A DNA stretch of 64,000 nucleotides from Rhipicephalus microplus (Eukaryota > Arthropoda > Arachnida > Ixodida > Ixodidae). Location: the NCBI RefSeq assembly GCF_043290135.1, contig NC_134701.1:68148002-68212001 (forward strand), in the 5' to 3' direction. Of the stretch, positions 48,767 to 53,389 are shown in pieces (position 1 is the stretch's first letter; each line of letters opens with the position of its first letter). The position numbers were made by a program, and so were the translations under genes. The notes beneath the pieces were generated by a model. That model saw nothing but the letters and a program-made list of their open reading frames with translations. It made no database searches and was not told where the DNA came from.

Positions 48767-50817
48767 GTACCTTACGTGCTATTACAAGTGCACTGTATTG
48801 TAGTGTAAGATTTCCGTGTTTTTCATTGAACACGTAGCAGTGTTTTCAAGTATTATTTTGATAATTCATTCTTTCTTCAACCTTTATGCAATGCCTTTTT
48901 CTTGGTGACTTGTCTAAAATACTGCAATACTACATGCCCCTCCCCCTCCCCCTTTTTATGATGACCGCTTACCTTTGTGATTTCATGAGATAAAATGTTG
49001 TTTAAAGCGTTTCAATTTGTACTGATACAGTTTTTAACCTTCAGCACGGTGATTTTAGTGAATATTTTCAAACGAATGCACTAATGCATTATAAAAGGGA
49101 ACTTGGCAATCGTTTTCCACAGCAAAAACACATATTAGTCTTCAAGAAACTGCTCTCCATGCAAATCTAGGGAAATCTAGAGAATTTTTTTGCTCCAGAG
49201 AGGCAAGAAGTAGCTGCGCAGGTTGGCAGTACTGTTGGAGGGCTTCCTTTCGTTTTCCCAGATTACTGCCAGGAATAAACGTTTTGTTCACCATCTCCAG
49301 AAGAAAGACTAGCTATCATCTTTCGACGACACTTGCTATCAAACAAGTAGATATGAGGCCAATTTTGTTTTCTGTGACGTTTCTATATCTTTCTGGCTGT
49401 GTTGCTGATGCCACTGCAAGAAAGATGTCAAAATATTCACTTTGGCCTCGAGGGAGTATGAAGCATCGTCTTGGAAACTGCATGATTACCCTCTGTCAAC
49501 TGGCTACGAGGGAACATCTGTGCCATTCACTATGCACTTAAAGAGCTTCTTTGTCTTTGAAGGCAACCATTATATAAGTAAATAGAACACATAAAACACA
49601 CAATGAAACCTACTTCAGGTGCCGTCAGGGACATTTAGATGGATGGGTGAAAAGCTTTTATTGGGGTCCTGAAGGATTCCACCCACGTTTTATAGGGATA
49701 AGATTCAATCAAACAAAAGTTTATTCAAAATAAGCTCAGTAATACCACTCAATCACACCTTTTCTTGTTAGTTTTGCTCTGTTTTATGTTCGTGCTTTGC
49801 GCGTGACCGAACACTAACTAGTCTACGGAGCTACAAAGCAAAGCGTGTTAATTAAGACTACTTGTAACCATTGCGTCCCTGCCTTGTATAAACTAACGAA
49901 GCTAACGTGGAATGAACACAATGGCTCCGTAAATTATAGCGCTAGCACGCGATTAACTTAGAAGATATTTTTCCCGTGCTTCTCCAGCTTTCAAACTTTT
50001 ATTGAACAAAACACTACTGCGCTCAAAGCTCGTATACAAAGCCTAGGTTTGGGACCTATTTCATGATGACCTTGTTCACTCACCTGAAATCCTTCAAAAC
50101 AGTTCAACAGAAATACTTATGTTTTAACTATGCACGAGCCGCAAGCGTTACTAACATGAAGGCAAACCTTAAACTACGATCATTATCATTCCGCCGTAAA
50201 TGCGTAAAATGTTTCGTTTGTGTCCCTCTTATCGCATATTTCATCATCGTTCGTTACGCAATGACCTAATCTTACCTCCTCAGTAGATATCGTCACGCAT
50301 TGATCACCGACATAAGGTTGCTGTTCTTTTTTGCAGGACATCCACTTTCCGTTATTAATTTTTTCTTAGGAGTTGCGAGGAGTGAAACTACCTTCATGCT
50401 ATATCCGCAGATATTACTAACCATCAAATTTTTGGACAGTTTTAACTACTAATAAATAATTAGTTTTGGCTGATGTATAGTGTGTTGTCGTTGTTCACGA
50501 TTGTTTGGTATAATCCTGTATGTATTGGATATTTTTGTTGTTTATTAATATTATTTTTAATATAACACTGCTTCGTAACCAATTTTTTATGTAATGCTTT
50601 TGCCCTGACGGTACAATAAACGAAAAAAAAATGAAACACTTGTTGCAGGCCATGTGTGGCTTATGACGAAACTGACGTCACCTTACTCCCTGCACCCATC
50701 ACTCACGGATCCGGCTTCTTGTGGACAATGATGACTGTGCTGGACGGAGTTGTCTGCGTACTCACAGCTCCACGAATCACGCTGCCAGAGTTCGCCGATA
50801 TTGTTAACAAGTACCAG
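14759..50817 (+). CDS. acyl-CoA synthetase (4-coumarate-CoA ligase/luciferase-like), 5 exons, 3' incomplete, stop in exon 2
   Basis: ANL-superfamily adenylating enzyme. It would activate a carboxylic acid with ATP to an acyl-adenylate and transfer it to CoA, often in peroxisomes for this subgroup. Five exons joined in phase give about 263 residues: N-terminal [15 protein letters not shown], the TRRELFSRI helix, [19 protein letters not shown], the P-loop [12 protein letters not shown], and [10 protein letters not shown]. Full family members have about 530-560 residues, so the rest (A5-A10 motifs and any C-terminal SKL) must lie beyond 64000 or in exons I failed to find. Splice phases agree at every junction (0, 1, 0, 2). 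Exon 2 has an in-frame TGA at 34640, so the copy as read cannot make full-length protein. The substrate cannot be told from this half. Confidence 0.85.
14882..17967 (+). other. intron 1, proximal part
   Basis: No exon matching the synthetase was found. An ORF at 15162-15389 reads like ordinary protein ([19 protein letters not shown]) but was not recognised. The segment around 16280-17250 is GC-richer with no assignable domain. No clear transposon ends were seen. Confidence 0.4.
18410..18820 (-). pseudogene. I-clade LINE RNase H domain
   Basis: [18 protein letters not shown], then [16 protein letters not shown] (DSRSA with catalytic Asp), then [31 protein letters not shown], the W-x-P-x-H-x-G...N..D/A-x-A pattern of RNase H ends. 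It is in a different frame from the RT ORF, so one frameshift separates them at about 18820. Confidence 0.85.
18820..20586 (-). CDS. I-clade LINE ORF2: reverse transcriptase region
   Basis: An uninterrupted stretch of 588 codons. RT blocks in order: [99 protein letters not shown], then YADDIALW with the catalytic Asp pair near residue 310. The C-terminal third ([17 protein letters not shown]) is the usual I-clade thumb region. The apparent start is only the first Met after a frame break, since the endonuclease lies upstream at 20641-21257 in the same polyprotein. RNase H (18410-18820) follows in another frame. Confidence 0.92.
   Translation of the reverse strand: MVDKILHAERQHHGEDEIATRLARRYLPLAGDAGSPGLAWSRYEGKPSVRLDRPFQEADVRETLQKLNGRSTPGTNGVTNKLLRNLDDRSIKVATAEINRIWGSGVFPDEWKVTSVILMPKPGRSPGAENLRPISLTSWLGKVAEHVLNGRFSKRIENEDLFPNNMIGFRPHLCAQDAMLLIKHDILDRDTRDTRAILGLDLEKAFDKVSHRHSLDSISHLYLGEKFYRFVQSFLGGRKATIKLGDLTSKACDLEQRGTPQGSAISPLLFNVAMQGLAVELEQTESIGSAIYADDIALWCSGGSDSSVKGALQAAVHCVEKHVSQMGLRISPSNSELLLYRPTRKGPKPKGDRSLPRIRLRTSSGCEIPRVRSLRVLGMIIEANGQHGRTIDKLTGHAEGVLRLIARVSNKKGGLGEENLLRLFHAFLMSLVNYVTPMHRCHKHEINKLNTLIRKCIRRVLGLPMHTRKENLARLGIHNTLEEVIEAQQTAHISILLSTTAGRGILTNVGLSPTTLKDWTTQLSDSVRQAITVCPIPRNVHPTFNAGRRTARASALLRYAHAHEAESCFVDAAQYDGDSNRFVANVGT
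20641..21257 (-). pseudogene. I-clade LINE endonuclease C-terminal part
   Basis: The - strand reads [21 protein letters not shown], then, after a frameshift near 21180, [35 protein letters not shown] and a helical linker ([21 protein letters not shown]). TPDLTF and SDHYIV are the DLTF and SDH motifs of APE endonucleases. The first half of the domain is lost by 5' truncation at 21257. The ORF appears to start farther out only because it reads through flanking DNA. Confidence 0.85.
21270..21652 (-). mobile_element. probable 3' UTR part of an older LINE, cut off by the gypsy insertion
   Basis: It lies between the I-element TSD and the gypsy LTR. The older LINE's ORF2 end is on the other side of the gypsy (31893 onward, same - strand), so this A/T-rich, low-complexity segment is best read as its displaced 3' UTR. 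This is inference from position, since no coding motif is present. Confidence 0.4.
21657..21836 (+). repeat. 5' LTR of central gypsy
   Basis: It starts TGCCACGGC and ends CACGTCACGACA, about 180 bp. It carries CTTTTGTTCTGTTAATACA and the conserved CCTTGTTTTTCCTGGTCGCA block shared with 31703-31888. It is followed by TTGGTGGAGGTGCTGG, the probable primer-binding region, though the tRNA was not identified. Confidence 0.92.
21870..23590 (+). pseudogene. central gypsy gag
   Basis: The frame through [20 protein letters not shown] and [24 protein letters not shown] stops at a TAG (22125-22127). Homology continues in other frames ([10 protein letters not shown]) and resumes after the SINE. The zinc knuckle [14 protein letters not shown] (C-X2-C-X4-H-X4-C) is at about 23300-23342. 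A T-run near 22190 coincides with a frame change. It cannot encode Gag. Confidence 0.85.
22547..22790 (+). mobile_element. complete Ruka-like SINE with 14-bp TSD
   Basis: It is flanked by CACTACAGCAACGG at 22533-22546 and 22791-22804. It begins with the tRNA-like head CGCCGCGGTGGTCTAGTGGC (A box TGGTCTAGTGGC; B box GGGTTCAAATCCC). The body contains GGAGGCGGAAATGTTGTAGG and GTTAAAGAACCCCAGGTGG, and the end is an (ATCA)n tail. It is the best reference copy in the window; others lie at 4019, 9103, 11038 and 41845. It resembles the Ruka SINE family of ixodid ticks. Confidence 0.95.
23690..24250 (+). pseudogene. central gypsy protease
   Basis: [12 protein letters not shown] (active-site DTG at about 23757-23768) and, about 65 residues later, [15 protein letters not shown] in the adjoining frame, the standard pair of retroviral-type protease motifs. 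They lie in different frames, so a shift exists at about 23850. Confidence 0.88.
24310..25135 (+). pseudogene. central gypsy reverse transcriptase
   Basis: [20 protein letters not shown] leads in, then a TGA at 24620. [30 protein letters not shown] (fingers) follows, then a frame loss near 24780-24830. [15 protein letters not shown] and [11 protein letters not shown] (YLDD at about 25012) come next, and the RT closes with a TAA at 25123. At least three lesions were counted. Confidence 0.92.
25136..25740 (+). pseudogene. central gypsy RNase H
   Basis: [21 protein letters not shown] (connection), [19 protein letters not shown] (first Asp), [33 protein letters not shown] (Glu helix), [15 protein letters not shown] (second Asp). 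A TAA after LKLQ breaks the link to [17 protein letters not shown]. Confidence 0.92.
25744..27110 (+). pseudogene. central gypsy integrase
   Basis: HHCC zinc domain: [16 protein letters not shown], a TAG at 26143, then [10 protein letters not shown]. Core: [32 protein letters not shown], with first Asp in GTD. The VITDRG region and later core are in other frames. The C-terminal part keeps [21 protein letters not shown], with a stop right after. Not functional. Confidence 0.9.
27528..30332 (-). CDS. LINE ORF2: APE endonuclease and reverse transcriptase
   Basis: An open frame of 934 codons directly after the ORF1 TGA and in the same frame. The start of the homology, [20 protein letters not shown], lies immediately downstream of that stop. 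Endonuclease: [138 protein letters not shown] (catalytic FADD). The C-terminus is [14 protein letters not shown]. All catalytic motifs look intact. No in-frame ATG precedes the endonuclease catalytic Glu; the nearest is in NLMLVGDFN. Confidence 0.93.
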   Translation of the reverse strand, partial: PHSHTESFTCLNINARSIVNKTTDLESIVIAHNPEIIVITETWLNSDIGDYEITPSGYCILRNDRDTRGGGVAIIFKDSLELLRLPDIIGIECVVVKVILKECALIIGGFYRPPSSDISFYERLNNFLLPYRNHSSNLMLVGDFNVPHVAWDNDFPYALSNEAEHILDLVLFHDLTQLVHAPTRVQGTKQSVLDLFLVNHRVLQRNPTIRILEGISDHKIVCLDMQLSCIHKVTKRETFVPVFARASDVDVLDVLDSSFAHFVSLYESDKHSVNHLWNFFKNLVTKCIDEFVPRKRKIVRNTNPWITKEIVRLGRRLKKVKQKLKRRNEASTSNLVCALRLQLKNCIADAKAHYQNVQLKKFISSSPAKFWRYLSPNKKSAPTLVLDGNAVTNSSETARILNEYFCSVFTDDNGTEPEFLLFGDLPPIDNIEIDEEGVFSLLLKLDDKKSSGIDNIPNAFLVRYAEWCSKYLNLIFRKSLSRAELPHDWRYAKITPIPKKANQYIPSAYRPISLLCACVKVLEHIIFKHLSAFIESNNIIDSRQHGFRRGLSTVTQLLEMVHDLASGLDKQSQIDILFLDFEKAFDRVSHRKLLIKFKAILKNDSLLAWIEAYLSCRYQCVTVGGTNSPSAPVQSGIPQGSVLGPLFFLVFINDIVRDIPVKIRLFADDCVLYQEVNDPSDQLLLNDSLSKIQDWCTKWQMNINPKKTVAMTITLKKDPLKFRYNLGNHSLSFVSQYTYLGLVITSDLRWNDHIAYIEKKALRKLGYLRRTLAKATRETKLLAYKTYVIPLLEYASPVWDPHTQANIDKLESIQRKSVRFVFNAYRHDTSPSALLESAKLKTLQWRRYHERMKLFYLIYNDKLAIRKTNYIKPILRRETRSSHPKRIDELLCHTNIYRYSFFPRAINEWNKLPPEALESVDLKSFLRALPAPSF
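30333..31127 (-). CDS. LINE ORF1 with N-terminal 2A peptide
   Basis: 264 residues from the ATG at 31127 in the last repeat stub; the frame stays open to 31664. Order: hydrophobic N-terminus ([19 protein letters not shown]), Cys pair (CPSCLHAFF), then [12 protein letters not shown] at residues about 50-61, a canonical 2A ribosome-skipping motif (DxExNPGP). A coiled coil ([20 protein letters not shown]), [15 protein letters not shown] and an RRM-like part with [12 protein letters not shown] follow, and the basic tail ends [13 protein letters not shown]1 proteins of this type bind element RNA and act as chaperones. 2A would release the N-terminal ~60 residues from the RNA-binding part. The stop is TGA at 30333-30335. 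Confidence 0.88.
   Translation of the reverse strand: MSNPFLFFVQVGVDYSSVKTSNRCFIQLTCPSCLHAFFVNTWDLVRSLLMLCGDVELNPGPSTAELLKQLLDGQKLIQERLNAIESKLQKVDKIEKTVQCLEKRLVDLEDRSRRNNLVVFGIPESENESTVVLSEKVVTELFKDTLGVEVHSVERLHRMGRRQPNKPRPVILKLFDHREKITVLQNCFKLKGKRMSVSEDFSAATRQIRKQLWDSTADLRKSGRKVRLVHDKIRIDDELFEWDDEQMTRVSVSKRRSRARQKDA
31096..31652 (-). repeat. 255-bp tandem repeats at the LINE 5' end
   Basis: Units 31096-31350 and 31351-31605 appear identical, and a 47-bp stub follows at 31606-31652. 255 is 85 codons, and the ORF1 frame reads through all of them, repeating the block [20 protein letters not shown] onward. They are probably promoter-bearing 5' UTR monomers, as in some other LINEs. Confidence 0.92.
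31703..31888 (+). repeat. 3' LTR of central gypsy
   Basis: It starts TGTCACGGCCGG and ends CGTCGCTACA, about 186 bp. It is preceded by purine-rich AATGGGAGGCTAA and followed by ATAT, matching the 4 bp before the 5' LTR. Confidence 0.92.
31893..33560 (-). pseudogene. decayed CR1-like LINE, RT and C-terminal part
   Basis: The - strand frame 32682-33041 reads [41 protein letters not shown] and [14 protein letters not shown], then an (F)ADD-like [10 protein letters not shown]. The upstream part (33050-33250) has [14 protein letters not shown], and the downstream part (32000-32390) has [22 protein letters not shown] and [13 protein letters not shown]. The catalytic YADD is altered and stops are frequent. 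It lies directly next to the gypsy target site, so the gypsy inserted in its 3' UTR. Confidence 0.8.
33561..34582. other. intron 1, distal part; nothing recognised
   Basis: Single-copy-looking sequence leading to the exon 2 acceptor (ACTTGCAG, 34575-34582). No transposon motif or other exon was seen. Confidence 0.4.
34583..34778 (+). CDS. acyl-CoA synthetase exon 2, with premature stop
   Basis: It encodes [19 protein letters not shown], a TGA (34640-34642), then [46 protein letters not shown]. Both sides of the stop match the family in one frame (TxxELxxRIxR and GDRVxVxLxN), so this is a substitution-type lesion, not a frameshift. The helix between R and GDRV is shorter and unlike the family, and it coincides with a 26-bp tract shared with the gypsy fragment downstream. 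Acceptor CTTGCAG, donor GAAG|GTTAGT, phase 1 at the end. Confidence 0.8.
35108..35560 (+). mobile_element. short interspersed repeat 'R', copy 1
   Basis: It begins TTTTTTAGGGGTGAAGCTCC and is clearly related to the inverse complement of 55340-55745 across most of its length (CGACCTCCAAGGTGG-type block, ATACTCGCTGGGTGTAACCTCC, AAGCGCAAGCCGT...). It is non-coding. Internal 29-bp inverted arms lie at 35259-35287 and 35350-35378. Family not recognised; probably a non-autonomous DNA element. Confidence 0.6.
35587..35652 (+). repeat. 22-bp tandem repeat, three copies
   Basis: Three head-to-tail copies of ATTAGCAGCCACTGGCATG-type units (one substitution). The unit derives from the AGCAGCCATTGGCATG arm of the adjacent R element. 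Confidence 0.9.
35678..35828 (+). mobile_element. tRNA-derived SINE (type 2), 5'-rearranged
   Basis: CATCGAACGCGTTGTTCGAA, then the B box GGTTCGATTCCTGC, then a body TTTTTTCATCCACTTTTCTT shared with 36118-36294. The A-box half is missing and replaced by an inverted copy of the head at 35651-35677. Confidence 0.8.
36118..36294 (+). mobile_element. tRNA-derived SINE (type 2), complete head
   Basis: It starts GCCGCTGTGGTAGCTCAGTG (A box TGGTAGCTCAGTGG), has the B box GGTTCGATTCC and a closing CACGGC that pairs with the 5' GCCG(T). The body is shared with 35678-35828 and it ends at an (AT)n array. The cloverleaf is tRNA-like, but the repeated body shows it is a SINE, not a tRNA gene. Confidence 0.85.
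36294..36378. repeat. (AT)n microsatellite
   Basis: Long AT dinucleotide run; a second, shorter array lies at 36551-36580. Confidence 0.95.
36792..36895 (+). CDS. acyl-CoA synthetase exon 3
   Basis: It completes Gly (G|GA) and encodes [34 protein letters not shown], the conserved ELxYQLxDS segment and following strand. Acceptor TTCTATGCAG. The donor AAG|GTGCAA is weak, but the phase (0) matches exon 4, and translation would otherwise stop three codons later (VQ*). Confidence 0.82.
37080..39664 (-). mobile_element. broken Ty3/gypsy fragment (gag to start of RT)
   Basis: The - strand at 37080-37433 reads [26 protein letters not shown], the lead-in to RT. 37649-37882 reads protease-flank sequence ([15 protein letters not shown]). 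38330-38440 reads a decayed zinc knuckle ([20 protein letters not shown]), and gag-like text continues to about 39660. The order matches the left-edge gypsy. RT, integrase and LTRs are missing. It lies in intron 3 of the synthetase. Bases 37730-37755 are identical to 26 bp of exon 2. Confidence 0.7.
39777..39838 (+). repeat. (GATA)n microsatellite
   Basis: About 15 units with one interruption. It is not followed by the composite-element tail, so it is probably independent. Confidence 0.95.
40090..40182 (-). mobile_element. tRNA-Glu-derived SINE head or tRNA pseudogene
   Basis: On the - strand: GTGGTAGAATATCTGACTTT, TCACGCAGAAGGC and a decayed B box AGTTTGAATTT. ATATCTG-CTTTCAC is typical of the tRNA-Glu(UUC) anticodon arm. 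The acceptor stem does not pair. Confidence 0.45.
41328..41520. mobile_element. foldback MITE just upstream of exon 4
   Basis: A near-perfect inverted repeat: arms of about 90 bp from GTGCAAATAACAAAAACGCC at the left to GGCGTTTTTGTTATTTTGCAC at the right, with a short AT-rich loop near 41419-41432. Only a few mismatches were seen, so it is young or kept by conversion. Its right end is 38 bp from the exon 4 border. Confidence 0.9.
41559..41761 (+). CDS. acyl-CoA synthetase exon 4 with ATP-binding P-loop
   Basis: It encodes [48 protein letters not shown] and NHFTMK (last codon split). [13 protein letters not shown] (41682-41717) is the AMP-binding signature that contacts ATP phosphates, and it is intact. 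Acceptor TTCCGCAG; donor AA|GTGAGT, phase 2, completed to Lys by the first G of exon 5. Confidence 0.92.
41845..42073 (+). mobile_element. Ruka-like SINE in intron 4, 13-bp TSD
   Basis: It begins GCCCCGCCACGTTGGTCTAG, has the B-box region GGAATCGATTCCC and ends ACCCCACAATTCGATTT. It is flanked by TGTTCTACCATTT at 41828-41840 and 42083-42095. Confidence 0.93.
42290..44360 (-). pseudogene. decayed I-like LINE ORF2
   Basis: - strand pieces in order: linker before RT ([16 protein letters not shown], 43717-44112), RT block [19 protein letters not shown] and [21 protein letters not shown] (43443-43640), [19 protein letters not shown] (LDLxxAFDxVxH, 43165-43330), [10 protein letters not shown] (YADD changed to HADD, near 43030), then a C-terminal part (42300-42812). 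Each is in a different frame. No endonuclease or RNase H was found. Confidence 0.7.
44361..46080. other. intron 4 segment, GC-rich, unassigned
   Basis: 44700-46000 is clearly richer in GC and CpG than its surroundings and gives several overlapping ORFs on both strands (for example the - strand 45326-45631, [18 protein letters not shown]). None matches a family I know. It could be a processed gene fragment, a CpG-rich repeat or chance. Confidence 0.35.
46085..46550 (+). repeat. diverged tandem duplication, ~238-bp unit
   Basis: GCGTCTGCAATGCCTGTCA occurs at about 46243 and 46481. The sequence before each copy (CATTTGTATTCATCCTCTGCCACGTG versus CGTGCATCTTCATCTACTGTCACGTG, first bases differing) aligns with moderate identity, giving two units of about 238 bp. 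Confidence 0.65.
46830..47160 (+). repeat. degenerate minisatellite, ~60-bp period
   Basis: Repeated GACTAAATGTTAGT / GACTAATGGTTA / GGTGTAAATGTGA segments (for example near 46950 and 47014) form a short, strongly diverged tandem array. Confidence 0.55.
47648..49234. mobile_element. non-autonomous hAT-like element, 8-bp TSD
   Basis: It is flanked by TTGGAGGG at 47640-47647 and 49235-49242. The ends are CAGTGCAGCCAAC and GTTGGCAGTACTG (inverted, 11 of 13 matching). Several TCTAGGGAAA-type motifs lie just inside both ends, like transposase-binding subterminal repeats. There is no transposase ORF. The interior has an (ATT)n array (48712-48765). An 8-bp duplication with CAG... ends is the hAT pattern. 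Confidence 0.85.
48712..48765 (+). repeat. (ATT)n microsatellite
   Basis: About 18 units inside the hAT-like element. Confidence 0.95.
49243..50648. other. intron 4, distal part; nothing recognised
   Basis: No transposon domain or RNA was seen. It ends at the exon 5 acceptor TTGTTGCAG (50640-50648). Confidence 0.4.
50649..50817 (+). CDS. acyl-CoA synthetase exon 5
   Basis: It completes Lys and encodes [20 protein letters not shown], then [20 protein letters not shown] and [16 protein letters not shown]. This is the region after the P-loop, with H-G at the A4 motif that lines the acyl pocket in 4CL-like enzymes. The donor CAG|GTGACC fits and leaves phase 0. Reading on gives VTCLSRLFAGGRQ and then a TAG, so a downstream donor is possible but less likely. 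No later exon was found in the window. Confidence 0.88.
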
Positions 50818-51933
50818 GTGACCTGTCTTTCAAGACTTTTCGCCGGCGGTCGCCAGTGTTGTAGCGCCAATAACGTATAGATATTTCGGATTTTCTTGGT
50901 TTATAATGTCCTATTGTACTCTTTTCCGCATTAAAGCCTACACAAACAGTGTTGGCACGGGACGACCACTCATCAGTGTTACCTCACATAGTCTATTGTC
51001 AACGGGAATGATGAGCAAATAGCTATGAGAAATGCCAATGTAACTACATTTGTTGAGGTATTTGAATAGACAAGACATCGTAGCGCAGGCGGTGTTGATT
51101 TAGACTGCGTTCCAGCAAGTATGTTGCCGTCGTCAAGGCAGCATATGTTTTTTTACGAACTTCACTTTTTGAAAAGTATGCCCGTGTCAAATAATTTTCC
51201 AACTGTTCAAACTTCCGAGTTTCAGCCTCAGTTGCTCTGAAGTATTTCAGTAGATATTGCGGCAAGCACAAGTGCGGCGAACACGTGAGTGTGTGGAGAA
51301 TAGCCTGAAACCATAATAAGACCGACGCTGGCATCGCGCTAACGCATATAAAGGGCTAAGGTTGATGCTTTTCTGCGTTTTGTTTCGATGCCCTACCTAA
51401 CGTGTGTCTTTAATATGTGCTTAGTGTGTCACTGAAATTACAGCTTGATAATTCAGCACCTGTTGCAGTGTTCACGCGCAGCAATTAGTAGCATTGTCAT
51501 TGTTATAATTTTTGATAATTTATTGTTCTCTATCTTGGTTGCATGTGCCACACGTGCACGCACAAGCAAATGGAAGGCGAAATTTGCGAGAAGCTTCTAT
51601 ACACCTTTTCACACAACAGTAACACCCCCTTTGTGAACTGTGGCACTAGGTACAAAGGCTGCCGTCACATCATCGGCAATGCATTTTTCGGAAGTTACGC
51701 CTATTCAGCAAAAGCTCATAATGTGGACTTCCGCGATGCCCAGGTTGACTGAAATGACACTTACCCGCTATGCTTGGCACCTTGGCCTAATACTCGCGAG
51801 TGGTCCACATTGCACAATCAGCTGCATTTTATAGTCAAGAGCACTTCAGAAGCTTGGCTTGTCACTCATTCGTAGATTTCATGGGTTGTGATTACGCTCA
51901 CAATGAGAGCGTCAATACAGTTCTAAAGTAAGT
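50818..51933 (+). other. intron 5 start; nothing recognised
   Basis: No exon or repeat was recognised. The remaining half of the synthetase should lie downstream, beyond the repeats that follow. Confidence 0.4.
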
Positions 51934-51948
51934 CTTGAACGAGTTGAA

Positions 51949-53372
51949 AAACTCGTAGCGGATGGTTACCCAATATCAGTGGTAGACTGCATTCGAATCC
52001 TGAAACTACGCGCACAGTCGAACTGGTACAGTGGCGAAACATTAAGAATGCTTGAACACAGTGTCCAGCGAAAACAATGAGGCTCATATCGTGCATAGCG
52101 AACCGCAACAACGGCATGAAGGAAGCGAACCTAATTCTTCTCATACAGCATTTCGTTGTTAGCAAGATAACATACGTAGCTCCCTACCTAAACCTTAGGA
52201 AAGCCAAAAAAGCCAAAATTGATGCGAGCCTATAAACAAGCTTTAGGACTGCCCATGCTAACACCTAATGACAAACACTCAGCACTGGGGCTACATAATA
52301 CTCTTGAGAAACTTATAGAGGCTCAATGGATAACTCAATACGAAAGACTTGCGTAAAGCCCATAGGGGAAGGCAAATACTTAGTAATCTCAGCATCAACT
52401 ACGCCTTACAACACGGTCTTAACACCAATAAACCGCATGAAACCAGGAAAAATCTTACGTACCACCGCTGCTGAAGAGCATGCACCCAGAATATAACAAA
52501 GAATGGGGATTGAAACGCTCAAAAGCAATTAAAACAGATTCTCACACTCAGCAGATGCTGTCAACGTGCACGCAGCGAAATATGCGCATTTTTGTGGCAT
52601 GGTAATTGCAGTCGTAGACAACGATGGTGCCCTAGAGGCTAGCAGTTCCATCCGAACCGGTAGCGTGTGAGCTGCGGAAGAATCCACTATCGCATTGGCC
52701 ATAGGTTGCACGCAGGCTTAAGGTATAATCAGGGACTCCAAGGCCACAGTCAGAAACATTTGCAGTGGGTGAATCTCCCTAGAAGCACAAAGGATATCGG
52801 TCAGCGTTCGAGACCGCAGAAAAGTTTAAATTGTTTGGACGTCTGCAGGCTCCTCTCTTCCTCGCTACTAAACGGCTCACACCGTGGCTCAAGGACTCAC
52901 ACGCAGAGCCATTTAGACGCCCTCACTAGGTAGGGAGGAGATCACGTGGTCGCCTACAAGGAAATCGCAAACCATTACTGATTGGAAAGAGCCCGGTATC
53001 CTCCCATGCACCGCACACTTATCAAGCAGCAAGCGGTGGCAAGGCGCCTCCTTTAAACAAATAAGTACGCGATCCTGTTGGCCTATAGCCTCTATTACAT
53101 AGGTCAATACACCGACAGGTGCAAATTATGTAAGGAAAGGATGGAACTACCTCACATACTGTGGCCTGTCCAAAGGGGGTCCGACAGGGTCTCACAACTG
53201 ATAATGTTGAGCAGTGGGAGACCTTGCCTAAGCTCAGACCCAAAAAGCAACGGATGGCGATTCGACGCACCGAGGACGCCACCAGGGCTCAAGGGCTCCT
53301 GGCTGACACCTAGGCATGGGCTACACACTACTGAGGTAACCGAAGTTTTAAAGTAAAACTTTCCCCCTCCTC
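51949..53372 (+). mobile_element. 5'-truncated I-clade LINE, 15-bp TSD
   Basis: It is flanked by CTTGAACGAGTTGAA at 51934-51948 and 53373-53387. The + strand contains the RT tail (ANRNNGMKEANLILLIQHFV, VSKITYVAPYLNLRKAKKAK), an RNase H domain (VVDNDGALEASSSIRTGSV, AAEESTIALAI, IIRDSKATVRNICSG), and a terminal zinc-like end YSLYYIGQYTDRCKLCKERMELPHILW. It has many stops. It is related to, but not the same family as, 17980-21257. Confidence 0.88.
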
Positions 53373-53389
53373 CTTGAACGAGTTGAAGT

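Noticed and set aside
50818..50880. Extension of exon 5 through VTCLSRLFAGGRQ
   Set aside because: CAG|GTGACC is a reasonable donor at a family-typical position, and the extension soon hits TAG; kept only as an alternative.
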